NCBI GenBank assembly: GCA_041395205.1
Contig: JAWLAZ010000003.1
Span: 1-64,000, forward strand
Direction of reading: 5' to 3'
Origin: JAHEFU01 sp041395205
GTDB taxonomy: Bacteria > 4484-113 > JAFGCY01
DNA: 64,000 nucleotides
Position 1 is the stretch's first letter. Each line of letters begins with the position of its first letter. The position numbers were made by a program, and so were the translations under genes. Below the pieces are notes generated by a model, which had not been told where the DNA came from, did no database searches, and worked only from the letters and a program-made list of their open reading frames with translations. This document shows, piece after piece, positions 23,444 through 39,205 of the stretch.

Positions 23444-23516
23444 GCCGACTTAGCTCAGCTGGCAGAGCAACTGATTTGTAATCAGTAGGTCACCAGTTCG
23501 AACCTGGTAGTCGGCT
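23444..23516 (+). tRNA. tRNA-Thr (TGT)
   Basis: Seven-bp acceptor GCCGACT/AGTCGGC, D arm TAGCTCAGCTGGCAGAGC, anticodon loop TTTGTAA (anticodon TGT), T arm with GTTCGAAC. CCA is not encoded. Confidence 0.96.
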
Positions 23517-23545
23517 TTTTCCTCAGGGTACGTTAACAACATGCT

Positions 23546-23632
23546 GGTGGGGTGTCCGAGTGGTTAAAGGAGGCAGACTGTAAATCTGTTCGGCTTCGCC
23601 GTACACTGGTTCGAATCCAGTCCCCACCACCA
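23546..23632 (+). tRNA. tRNA-Tyr (GTA)
   Basis: Class II tRNA with acceptor GGTGGGG/CCCCACC, anticodon GTA, a long variable arm (about 23588-23605), T loop TTCGAAT and encoded CCA. Confidence 0.96.
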
Positions 23633-23763
23633 AGTTCTCCCCCGCACACTGCATCTCCCCGACTCCTGACCTTTCTCATCACACACTGGCCTGTTCATTT
23701 GCCGGCGCTGTCAACGCAGGCTGCGGCAAGTCCGAGTTGTGATATACTTCCGTTTCCCGGCGG

Positions 23764-23837
<74 letters not shown>

Positions 23838-23948
23838 TCCGCCATGGTGTAAGTTGCCCGGGCTGCTTTGCTGTCCGCGAAAGTTTGGGGATTCTGGCGG
23901 ATATTTATTGCATACCCCCTTCACAGGTGATAAACTTTTCGTTCTCAA

Positions 23949-24022
<74 letters not shown>

Positions 24023-24133
24023 TTTCAAACCCTTGGGGTAGATTTTTTTTGCCCGGAGGTCTGCCTGGCCGGTGTCCCGGAAAGGCTGCTGTAGTACGGC
24101 CTGCGAGCAGGTCAGATCACTTAGGAGTCCGTA

Positions 24134-25333
24134 ATGGGTAAGGCGAAATTTGATCGATCAAAACCGCACGTGAACGTCGGTACGATTGGCCACGTTGACC
24201 ACGGCAAGACCACCTTGACGGCGGCCATCACCAAGGTTCTTTCAATGAAGAACTCCGATTCCGCCAAGTTCACGAGCTTTGATGAGATTGACAAGGCCCC
24301 CGAAGAGAAGGAGCGCGGTATCACCATCTCCACCGCCCACGTCGAGTATGAGACGGACAACCGTCACTATGCCCACGTGGACTGCCCTGGTCACGCCGAC
24401 TACATCAAGAACATGATTACCGGTGCTGCCCAGATGGACGGTGCGATTCTCGTCGTGTCCGCCTCCGACGGCGTCATGCCCCAGACCCGCGAGCATATCC
24501 TGCTTGCCCGTCAGGTCGGCGTGCCCTACCTTGTCATCTTCCTCAACAAGGTCGACCTGGTCGACGATGAGGAGCTCGTCGAGCTCGTGGAGGAGGAGAT
24601 CAAGGAAGTTCTCAGCACCTACGACTACCCCGCCGATGAGATCCCCTTCATCCGCGGTTCCGCGCTTGCCGCGCTGGAAGCCAGCGACCCGGCCAGCAAG
24701 GAGGCTGAGTGCATCATCAAGCTGATGGAAGCTCTTGATTCCTACGTGCCGGAGCCGGCCCGTGAGGTTGACAAGCCCTTCCTGATGCCTGTTGAGGACG
24801 TGTTCACGATCACCGGCCGCGGCACCGTCGCCACCGGTCGTATCGAGCGTGGCCAGGTCAAGGTCGGCGAGGAAATCGAGATCGTCGGCATCAAGCCCAC
24901 CCGCAAGACCACCTGCACCGGCGTGGAGATGTTCCGCAAGCTGCTGGACAGCGGTATGGCCGGTGACAACGTCGGTCTGCTGCTGCGCGGCGTTGAGCGT
25001 ACCGGCATCGAGCGCGGCCAGGTGCTGTGCAAGCCCGGTTCCATCACCCCGCACACCAAGTTCACGGCCCGCACCTACGTCCTGAAGAAGGAAGAGGGTG
25101 GCCGTCACAAGCCGTTCTTCAAGGGTTACCGCCCGCAGTTCTACATGCGTACGACTGACGTGACCGGTTCCATCGAGCTGGCCGAGGGCACCGAGATGGT
25201 CATGCCCGGTGACGAGATCGACTTCGTCGCCACGCTGATCGAGCCCATCGCCCTCGAGGACGGAATGCGCTTCGCCATCCGTGAAGGTGGCCGCACCATC
25301 GGTGCAGGCATCATCACGAAGGTGATCGAGTAA
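24134..25333 (+). CDS. tuf: Elongation factor Tu
   Basis: GTPase that delivers aminoacyl-tRNA to the ribosomal A site. 399 residues. G1 GHVDHGKTTL, switch I 'GITISTAHVEY', G3 DCPGHADY, G4 NKVD and G5 'RGSALAALE' are all present, then the two beta-barrel domains ending 'GAGIITKVIE'. AGGAG seven nt before the ATG. The order thrU-tyrU-glyT-thrT-tuf-(rpmG)-trp-secE-nusG is close to that around E. coli tufB with an inserted rpmG and tRNA-Trp. Confidence 0.98.
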   Translation: MGKAKFDRSKPHVNVGTIGHVDHGKTTLTAAITKVLSMKNSDSAKFTSFDEIDKAPEEKERGITISTAHVEYETDNRHYAHVDCPGHADYIKNMITGAAQMDGAILVVSASDGVMPQTREHILLARQVGVPYLVIFLNKVDLVDDEELVELVEEEIKEVLSTYDYPADEIPFIRGSALAALEASDPASKEAECIIKLMEALDSYVPEPAREVDKPFLMPVEDVFTITGRGTVATGRIERGQVKVGEEIEIVGIKPTRKTTCTGVEMFRKLLDSGMAGDNVGLLLRGVERTGIERGQVLCKPGSITPHTKFTARTYVLKKEEGGRHKPFFKGYRPQFYMRTTDVTGSIELAEGTEMVMPGDEIDFVATLIEPIALEDGMRFAIREGGRTIGAGIITKVIE

Positions 25334-25375
25334 GCTGCAACCCAGTTAGTAACACGTCAGGATTGGTGAACAGAA

Positions 25376-25546
25376 ATGGCTAAGAAGAAAGGTGAAAAGC
25401 GAATCCCCGTGATTCTGGAATGCAGCGAGTGCCACCGGCATCGTTACCACACGAGTCGCAACCGCCTTAACACGCCGAACAAGCTTGAGCTGAACAAGTA
25501 CTGCAGGTTCTGCATGAAGGTCACTGTTCACAAGGAGACGAAGTAA
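25376..25546 (+). CDS. rpmG: 50S ribosomal protein L33 (bL33)
   Basis: A 56-residue protein (MAKKKGEKRIPVILECSE...) of the large-subunit E-site region. Two CxxC pairs, 'ECSEC' and 'YCRFC', form the zinc-binding (C+) version. The length and the 'RYHTSRNRLNTPNKLELNKY' core match the family. It lies 42 nt after tuf and ten nt before tRNA-Trp, within the same transcript. Confidence 0.95.
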   Translation: MAKKKGEKRIPVILECSECHRHRYHTSRNRLNTPNKLELNKYCRFCMKVTVHKETK

Positions 25547-25556
25547 GTTCTGGCAA

Positions 25557-25630
25557 AGGCCCATAGTTCAATGGCAGAACACTGGTCTCCAAAACCAGGA
25601 ATGGGGGTTCGAATCCCTCTGGGCCTGCCA
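25557..25630 (+). tRNA. tRNA-Trp (CCA)
   Basis: Acceptor AGGCCCA/TGGGCCT, anticodon loop CTCCAAA with CCA, T loop TTCGAAT, encoded 3' CCA. Lies between rpmG and secE. Confidence 0.96.
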
Positions 25631-25650
25631 TTACTAACAGGGAATCAGGA

Positions 25651-25884
25651 ATGAGCACCATGGCAAACAAGAAACCAGCACGAGGCCAGGAAGAAGCCCC
25701 CCAGAGCAGAGGCGTGGGCGGCTATTTCGAGGACCTGCGCACGGAATGGAACAAGATCACCTTCCCTGATCGCAAGGATCTGACGCGTTCCACGATTTCC
25801 GTGTTCCTGATCACGGGGCTGCTGATGGGCATCATCGTCGGTTTCAACGCCATCGTGTCGGTCATCTTCAACGCGATCAGGTAA
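25651..25884 (+). CDS. secE: Preprotein translocase subunit SecE
   Basis: Essential small subunit that clamps SecY. 77 residues with a basic N-terminus, the conserved amphipathic 'YFEDLRTEWNKITFPDRKDL' block (WNKITFP) and one C-terminal transmembrane helix ('TISVFLITGLLMGIIVGFNA'). A second ATG three codons in also has AGGA at a fair distance, so the exact start is ambiguous by three residues. Directly precedes nusG, as usual. Confidence 0.94.
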   Translation: MSTMANKKPARGQEEAPQSRGVGGYFEDLRTEWNKITFPDRKDLTRSTISVFLITGLLMGIIVGFNAIVSVIFNAIR

Positions 25885-25901
25885 GAAAGGGGTAGTTCGA
25901 A

Positions 25902-26453
25902 ATGCGCTGGTACGTTCTCCACGCCCTCAGTGGACATGAGGAAAAGGTTGCCCATACTCTCAGGCACATGCTTGAGCAGGGCAAGTTCGGCGCGGATGTC
26001 GAACAGATCCTCGTGCCCTTCGAGACCCGGGTGGAAAGCGTCAAGGGCAAGAAGAAGAACGTCGAGCGCAAGATGTACCCCGGCTACGTCCTGATCAAGA
26101 TGAACCTCACGAATGAGCTCCGGCACCAGTTGAAGCAGGTGCAGGGAGTGATCGGCTTCATCGGCAGCGCGGATGCCCCGCAGCCCCTGACCGAGCCCGA
26201 GATCCGGCAGATCTTCGCCAGGATGGAGGAGCAGGAGCCTGAGGTTGAGCTTGAATACAAGGTCGGCGACACCGTCAAGGTCGTCAGCGGTCCCTTCGCC
26301 GAGGCAATCGGCAAGGTCCGCGAGATTGAGCTGGAGCGCCGCAAGGTGAAGATCATGGTATCGGTCTTCGGGCGTGACACGCAGGTCGAACTCGATTTCG
26401 AGCAGGTCGAGGAATTCGAGCCCGAGGATACTGCTCAGAACGGCGCGCTCTAA
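25902..26453 (+). CDS. nusG: Transcription termination/antitermination protein NusG
   Basis: Binds RNA polymerase and suppresses pausing, and links it to Rho or the ribosome. 183 residues: NGN domain (1-115, 'RWYVLHALSGHEEKVAHTL', 'MYPGYVLIKM') and KOW domain (about 127-180, 'VGDTVKVVSGPFAEAIGKV' and 'VSVFGRDTQVELDFEQVEE'). No insertion between the domains. Confidence 0.97.
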   Translation: MRWYVLHALSGHEEKVAHTLRHMLEQGKFGADVEQILVPFETRVESVKGKKKNVERKMYPGYVLIKMNLTNELRHQLKQVQGVIGFIGSADAPQPLTEPEIRQIFARMEEQEPEVELEYKVGDTVKVVSGPFAEAIGKVREIELERRKVKIMVSVFGRDTQVELDFEQVEEFEPEDTAQNGAL

Positions 26454-26471
26454 GCGCCCTGGGAAACAGAT

Positions 26472-27002
26472 ATGGCAAAGCAGATCAAGGCATATGTGAA
26501 GGTTCAGGTTGAAGGTGGCCAGGCCAAGCCGGCCCCCCCGCTGGGTCCGGCGCTCGGTCAGCATGGCGTGCAGATCATGGATTTCTGCCGCGCCTTCAAT
26601 GACCAGACCAAGGACCAGATGGGTGAGATCCTCCCTACCCTCATCACGATCTATGAGGACCGCAGCTTTGACTTCCTCGTCAAGAGCCCGCCCGCCGCTG
26701 TGCTGCTGATGCGCGCCGCCGGCATGGAGCAGGGCAGCAGCCGTCCGAGCAAGCTGAAGGTCGCAAAGGTCACCTGGGACCAGTGCCGCGAAATCGCGGA
26801 GAAGAAGGCCAAGGACCTGAACGCCCTTGACACCGAGGCCGGTGCGCAGATCATCGCCGGCACGGCCCGCAGCATGGGCTACATCGTCGAGGGCCATCCC
26901 CAGGGTCGCGACGACAGGTTCAGCGTGATCAGCAAGGCGGAATTCGCCAAGATGAAGGCCGATCATGCGAGCAAGCCCGCCGCAGGTTCCAAGAAGAAGT
27001 AA
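26472..27002 (+). CDS. rplK: 50S ribosomal protein L11 (uL11), C-terminally extended
   Basis: Part of the GTPase-associated centre that contacts elongation factors. 176 residues against about 141 in most bacteria. The standard part covers 'KAYVKVQVEGGQAKPAPPLG', 'PALGQHGVQIMDFCRAFN' and the rRNA-binding domain ending 'IIAGTARSMGYIVEG' (about residue 140). The extra 35 residues are basic and Ala/Lys-rich ('KADHASKPAAGSKKK'). Starts 18 nt after nusG. Confidence 0.96.
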   Translation: MAKQIKAYVKVQVEGGQAKPAPPLGPALGQHGVQIMDFCRAFNDQTKDQMGEILPTLITIYEDRSFDFLVKSPPAAVLLMRAAGMEQGSSRPSKLKVAKVTWDQCREIAEKKAKDLNALDTEAGAQIIAGTARSMGYIVEGHPQGRDDRFSVISKAEFAKMKADHASKPAAGSKKK

Positions 27003-27070
27003 GTAGGCAGGGAATCCTGCATACCTGACAACCCGCAAGGGAATCCAAGCTTTTTACAAGGAAGACAAAC

Positions 27071-27757
27071 ATGAGTGGTCGCAAGTACCTTGAAAAGCAG
27101 CAGGCCTTCGGAGACCGCAACGTCGCGAGGCCACCCGTAGAGGGGCTGGAACTTATCAAGAAACACGCCCGGGACTGGGAGAGTGTGGACGTGGATATCC
27201 GCCTTGGCATCAATACGCGCAAGGCTGACCAGAACATCCGCGGCACCACCATCCTTCCCAGCGGAACCGGCAAGACGCCCCGCGTCGTCGTGCTCTGCAA
27301 AGCCGACAAGGCTGAGGAAGCCACCACCGCCGGTGCCGATGAAGTCGGGCTCGAGGAGCTGATCGAGAAGATCAGCGGCGGCTGGGTTGATTTCGACATG
27401 GTGATCGCCACCCCCGACGTCATGAAGGACGTCTCCAAGGTTGCGAAGGTGCTCGGTCCCCGCGGCATGATGCCCAACCCCAAGAGCGGCACCGTCACGA
27501 ACGACCTGGCCCAGGCCATCAGCGAAAGCAAGTCCGGTAAGGTGGAGTACCGTGCCGACAAGACCGGCATCGTGCACCTGAGCTTCGGCCGTGCCTCCTT
27601 CAGCATGGAAGAGCTGCAGAAGAACCTTGACCACCTGATGACGGTGATCCTCAAGGCCAAACCCAGCACCGTGAAGGGCAACTACGTGAAGAGCGTGTTC
27701 ATCAGCTCCACGCAGTCACCCGCCGTCAAGCTGGACCACAGTAGTTTCTCGGCCTAG
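27071..27757 (+). CDS. rplA: 50S ribosomal protein L1 (uL1)
   Basis: Mobile L1-stalk protein of the ribosome, and in many bacteria a translational repressor of its own operon. 228 residues, normal length. 'SVDVDIRLGINTRKADQNIR', 'GTVTNDLAQAISESKSGKVE' and 'VLGPRGMMPNPKSGTV' are signature stretches. A small GCAGG/CCTGC hairpin (about 27007-27020) lies in the 68-nt rplK-rplA gap, but I cannot show it is an L1 site. Confidence 0.97.
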   Translation: MSGRKYLEKQQAFGDRNVARPPVEGLELIKKHARDWESVDVDIRLGINTRKADQNIRGTTILPSGTGKTPRVVVLCKADKAEEATTAGADEVGLEELIEKISGGWVDFDMVIATPDVMKDVSKVAKVLGPRGMMPNPKSGTVTNDLAQAISESKSGKVEYRADKTGIVHLSFGRASFSMEELQKNLDHLMTVILKAKPSTVKGNYVKSVFISSTQSPAVKLDHSSFSA

Positions 27758-27767
27758 GGAGTGCGAC

Positions 27768-28283
27768 ATGAACAAGGATCAGAAGACAGCAAAACTTGAG
27801 ACATACGAACAGACGATCGCTGACAGCGGTTTCCAGATCTTCACGGAGTTCAACAAGATCTCCGTGGGCAAGATGGAGGCCTTCCGCCAGGAGATCCGTG
27901 ACCTGGGCGGCAGTGTGACCGTGCTGAAGAATACGCTGGCGCGCATCGCCTTCGAGCGCAACGGCATCGAGGAAGTCGCGGAGTTCCTGGCTGGTACGAC
28001 CGTGATGTTCGCCGGACAGGAGGAGATCGCTCCGCTGGCCAAGGCCATCCAGGCCAAGGGCAAGGAGTTCCGCTTCCTGAAGGTCAAGGCGGTGGTCTTT
28101 GACGGCAAGGTGTATGGTGCTGAGCACTTCTCGACCTTCACCTCCATGCCGACCAAGAACGAAATCCGCGCGAAGCTGCTTGGCGTGATGAAGGCTCCGG
28201 CGAGCAACTTCGTCCGGATCATCAGCCCGGCGGGCCGTTTCGTGACCGTCCTGAGCCAGTACGCCGAGAAGCGCGCTGGATAA
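27768..28283 (+). CDS. rplJ: 50S ribosomal protein L10 (uL10)
   Basis: Base of the L7/L12 stalk. 171 residues: N-terminal rRNA-binding domain ('IFTEFNKISVGKMEAFRQEI', 'VLKNTLARIAFE') and a C-terminal helix ('ASNFVRIISPAGRFVTVLSQ') that binds L7/L12 dimers. GGGAGTG lies before the ATG. It is 100 nt upstream of rplL, with a hairpin between. Confidence 0.96.
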   Translation: MNKDQKTAKLETYEQTIADSGFQIFTEFNKISVGKMEAFRQEIRDLGGSVTVLKNTLARIAFERNGIEEVAEFLAGTTVMFAGQEEIAPLAKAIQAKGKEFRFLKVKAVVFDGKVYGAEHFSTFTSMPTKNEIRAKLLGVMKAPASNFVRIISPAGRFVTVLSQYAEKRAG

Positions 28284-28331
28284 GCAAACCTGATATTCAC
28301 TTTCCGCTGGCTGTATGGACCGGCCGGCGGG

Positions 28332-28354
28332 ATTAGCAGCTGTTACGTGCTAAT
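28332..28354 (+). other. Hairpin in the rplJ-rplL gap
   Basis: ATTAGCA/TGCTAAT, 7 bp, 9-nt loop, no T-run. Could be an RNA-processing or stability element that helps raise L7/L12 output over L10. Confidence 0.4.
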
Positions 28355-28387
28355 GCTTCTAATTATCCTGACGTCCTGGAGGATGTG

Positions 28388-28819
28388 ATGAGTGTTGACG
28401 ATCTGAAGACGAAAGCTTTGGCCCTCAGTGAGGATGATCTCCAGAGCTTCCTGCAGCAGGTTCTTGAGGAAATGCCGGTCGTGCGCATGAACGCGCTGGT
28501 CAAGCACCTTGAGGAGACCTGGGATGTGAGTGCGGCCGCTGCCGCCCCCGTGATGATCGCTGCTGCCGGTGGTGGCGGTGGTGATGAAGGCGGTGGCGCT
28601 GATGAGCAGTCCGAATTCGACGTGATCCTGGCCGAGGCTGGCGAGAGCAAGCTGGGCGTGATCAAGGTCATCCGTGAAGTCACCGGTCTCGGCATCAAGG
28701 AAGCCAAGGCCCTCGTTGACGGCGCTCCCAAGCCCGTCAAGGAGAAGGTCGGCAAGAGCGAGGCTGAGGAGATCAAGAAGAAGCTCGTTGAAGCGGGAGC
28801 AACAGTCGAATTAAAGTAA
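28388..28819 (+). CDS. rplL: 50S ribosomal protein L7/L12 (bL12)
   Basis: Multicopy stalk protein that recruits translation GTPases. 143 residues: N-terminal dimerisation helices, an Ala/Gly-rich hinge (about 45-70, 'APVMIAAAGGGGGDEGGGAD') and the conserved C-terminal domain 'FDVILAEAGESKLGVIKVIR' to 'KKLVEAGATVELK'. The hinge is longer and more Gly-rich, and the N-terminal domain longer, than in E. coli (about 120 residues). GGAGG five nt before ATG 28388. Confidence 0.95.
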   Translation: MSVDDLKTKALALSEDDLQSFLQQVLEEMPVVRMNALVKHLEETWDVSAAAAAPVMIAAAGGGGGDEGGGADEQSEFDVILAEAGESKLGVIKVIREVTGLGIKEAKALVDGAPKPVKEKVGKSEAEEIKKKLVEAGATVELK

Positions 28820-28841
28820 CGGCGTACCAACTTCTGAATAC

Positions 28842-28872
28842 ATACCACCGGGGTCATCGGCCCCGGTGGTAT
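28842..28872 (+). other. Strong hairpin between rplL and rpoB
   Basis: A 12-bp perfect stem ATACCACCGGGG/CCCCGGTGGTAT with a 7-nt loop, no following T-run. By position it matches the attenuator/RNase III site known between rplL and rpoB in other bacteria, so it probably tunes rpoBC expression. Confidence 0.65.
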
Positions 28873-28903
28873 TCGTCGCATACATGTTGTCTAGGAGCGC
28901 GCT

Positions 28904-37169
<8,266 letters not shown>

Positions 37170-37195
37170 GATTCCTTCCACAACAGGACTCAATG

Positions 37196-37237
37196 CAGGC
37201 GCCGGATCACCTGGGAACAGGGCTGATCCGGCGCCTG
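37196..37237 (+). terminator. Long hairpin after rpoC, overlapping the kinase promoter
   Basis: A 14-bp perfect stem CAGGCGCCGGATCA/TGATCCGGCGCCTG that continues inward as CCTG/CAGG around a GGAA (GNRA-type) tetraloop, with a 2-nt bulge. There is no T-run: the next bases are TCCTATAAT, the -10 box of the kinase gene. Either a Rho-aided terminator or a 3'-end stability element for rpoBC mRNA. Confidence 0.6.
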
Positions 37238-37240
37238 TCC

Positions 37241-37246
37241 TATAAT
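37241..37246 (+). promoter_or_regulatory. -10 box abutting the kinase start (leaderless)
   Basis: TATAAT, seven nt (GGTGGCG), then GTG at 37254. The -35 position falls inside the rpoC hairpin. Confidence 0.65.
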
Positions 37247-37253
37247 GGTGGCG

Positions 37254-38525
37254 GTGCAGCAACCTGACAGGATCGGCGACTACACGATCATCTCCCAGCT
37301 TGGCAAGGGTTCGATGGGCATTGTCTATGAAGGGCAGCCCGGCGACGGCTCGGAGAGCGTTGCCATCAAGGTCTTCTACCCCGACCCCGCGCTCAGCCGT
37401 GAGGAAACCCGCAACCTGCTGGACCGCTTCGAGCGCGAGGGCCAGAGCCTGTCGCGCATCCGCCAAGAGAACGTCGTCAAGGTGCTGGAGGCCGGCACCG
37501 ACGGTGAGCGGGAGTTCATCGTCATGGAGAAGCTCGAGGGCTACAACCTCAAGGAGCTGCTCGAACTCGGCACGCGCTTCACGCTCAGCGAGACCCTGGA
37601 GATCATCCTGCAGCTGCTGGCCGGGCTCAGTGCCTGCCACCGCGGCGGGATCGTGCACCGTGACATCAAGCCCGCCAACCTGATCCGCAGCTCGACGGGC
37701 CAGGTCAAGCTCACCGACTTCGGCATTGCCCGCGTCGTCACCGACCAGACCCTGACCCGCGAGGGCACGATCGTCGGTACTCCGAACTACATGTCACCGG
37801 AGCAGATCCGCGGCGAGGAGGTGGATGCCCGCAGTGACATCTTCTCCGCCGGGGCGATGATGTATGAGCTGCTGACCGGGCGCAAGCCCTTCGAAGGCCC
37901 GGACATGACCGCGATCATGTACAACGTCACGAATGTCCATCCGCCCACGCCGAAGTTCTACAACGGTGCGCTGCCTGACGACATTGAGGAGATCATCTTC
38001 AAGGCGCTGGCCAAGAATCCGGATGACCGCTATGAAAGCGCGGAGGGCTTCGCCGGCGTGCTGCGCAAGCTGGAGCAGGACCTGCACTACCGTGATGACA
38101 CGGAAGCCGTGCTGAACGCCCTGCCCAGTGCCCCGGTGGTGGATGCCCTGAGCCGCAGTCCCGGTGGCCTGGCAGCCGGGGCCGCAGCAGGAACCGCGCT
38201 CGGTGCTGGCAGCAGGCTCGCGGGCAGCACTCCCCCGCCCTCCTCTGCACTCGGCAGTGTCAGTCTGAGCGGGGCCGGTGGAATCATTCCCGGCACGATC
38301 TACTGCATTGACTGCGGCTTCTCCAACCGCGAGGATGATGAATTCTGCACACGCTGCATGCGGCCGCTGCTCAAGCGCTCGATGATGTTTCAGATGAGCA
38401 AGGCCCAGGCCCGGCGCATGCGCGACTTCAGCCGTGGTGACAAGTTCTTCATGGCCTGCCTGAGCGTGCTGATGGCGGGCTGCGCGATCCTGATCATCTG
38501 GCTGTTCTTCCGCCACATGATCTAG
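37254..38525 (+). CDS. Membrane-anchored Ser/Thr protein kinase with zinc ribbon
   Basis: A Hanks-type (PknB-like) kinase of 423 residues. Kinase domain about 7-270: Gly loop LGKGSMGIVYEG, ATP Lys in VAIKVF, catalytic HRDIKPANLI (Asp137, Asn142), DFG at 155-157, and 'TPNYMSPEQIRG' activation segment, so it should be active. An Ala/Gly/Ser linker leads to a zinc ribbon (Cys351, 354, 365, 368 in CIDC...CTRC) and one C-terminal transmembrane helix (about 398-420). No PASTA repeats. An ATG three codons upstream lies within the TATAAT box, so initiation at GTG 37254 is likelier. No phosphatase gene is adjacent; targets unknown. Confidence 0.87.
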   Translation: MQQPDRIGDYTIISQLGKGSMGIVYEGQPGDGSESVAIKVFYPDPALSREETRNLLDRFEREGQSLSRIRQENVVKVLEAGTDGEREFIVMEKLEGYNLKELLELGTRFTLSETLEIILQLLAGLSACHRGGIVHRDIKPANLIRSSTGQVKLTDFGIARVVTDQTLTREGTIVGTPNYMSPEQIRGEEVDARSDIFSAGAMMYELLTGRKPFEGPDMTAIMYNVTNVHPPTPKFYNGALPDDIEEIIFKALAKNPDDRYESAEGFAGVLRKLEQDLHYRDDTEAVLNALPSAPVVDALSRSPGGLAAGAAAGTALGAGSRLAGSTPPPSSALGSVSLSGAGGIIPGTIYCIDCGFSNREDDEFCTRCMRPLLKRSMMFQMSKAQARRMRDFSRGDKFFMACLSVLMAGCAILIIWLFFRHMI

Positions 38526-38530
38526 GCGGG

Positions 38531-39205
38531 CTACTCGCGCTCGAGGCGGCGTTCCTCACTGCGGCGGTTGTCCTCCTCGAATTCGTCGAGGCGGCTGCGG
38601 ATTTCCTCCGGCAGCCGGGCATCCAGGTCTGCCAGTGGATCATAGGGTTCCTCCAGCCCGGCATAGACCTCAACCAGCGACTCGGCGAAGTCCGCCTCAT
38701 CCCCGATGATGCTGCGCACGGTGGCCCCGCTTTCAGCATCGCGACCCTTCTCGAGGATCTGGCGCAGCTTGCGGTGTGTCTGCTTCAGACGCCGGACTTC
38801 CTCCGGTCCGCCGAGCACGGGATCATTCTCGGCCAGACGGATCTTGCGGCGGATGTAGCGGGTGTACTCGATCAGCAGGAAGCGCTCGTTGCCACCGAGG
38901 ACACGGCGGTAGGCCTTCGTGATGTTGCGCAGGTTGGTGGCTCTCGTCCAGCGGCTGATCAGCACGGCGGCCCCGGCCCAGCTGACGGGTACGAGCAGTG
39001 TCGACCAGCCTCCCGGCAGATTCAGGTTCAGCGCCAGGAAGATGCTGGAGATGAACCAGGCCAGCCAGAGCAGGAAGGGCACGAGCTGCGGCACCTCGGA
39101 GGCTCCCCAGCTGCGGATCACCTGCGCGCTGGGACGGTACCTGCGGCCGGCCGGGCTCAGCCGCCATTTCAGATCCTGCAGCAGGCGCTCGGCGGCATCC
39201 CTCAT
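38531..39205 (-). CDS. Two-TM protein with C-terminal coiled coil, unknown function
   Basis: A 224-residue predicted inner-membrane protein. After a basic N-terminus come two hydrophobic helices (about 42-63 and 66-84, 'FLLWLAWFISSIFLALNLNL', 'STLLVPVSWAGAAVLI'), then a charged helical region with heptad character (about 95-224) ending in an Arg/Glu-rich tail. No family recognised. It overlaps the upstream exported protein gene by 4 nt (ATGA), so the two are coupled and possibly functional partners. Its stop is five nt from the convergent kinase gene. Confidence 0.6.
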   Translation of the reverse strand: MRDAAERLLQDLKWRLSPAGRRYRPSAQVIRSWGASEVPQLVPFLLWLAWFISSIFLALNLNLPGGWSTLLVPVSWAGAAVLISRWTRATNLRNITKAYRRVLGGNERFLLIEYTRYIRRKIRLAENDPVLGGPEEVRRLKQTHRKLRQILEKGRDAESGATVRSIIGDEADFAESLVEVYAGLEEPYDPLADLDARLPEEIRSRLDEFEEDNRRSEERRLERE

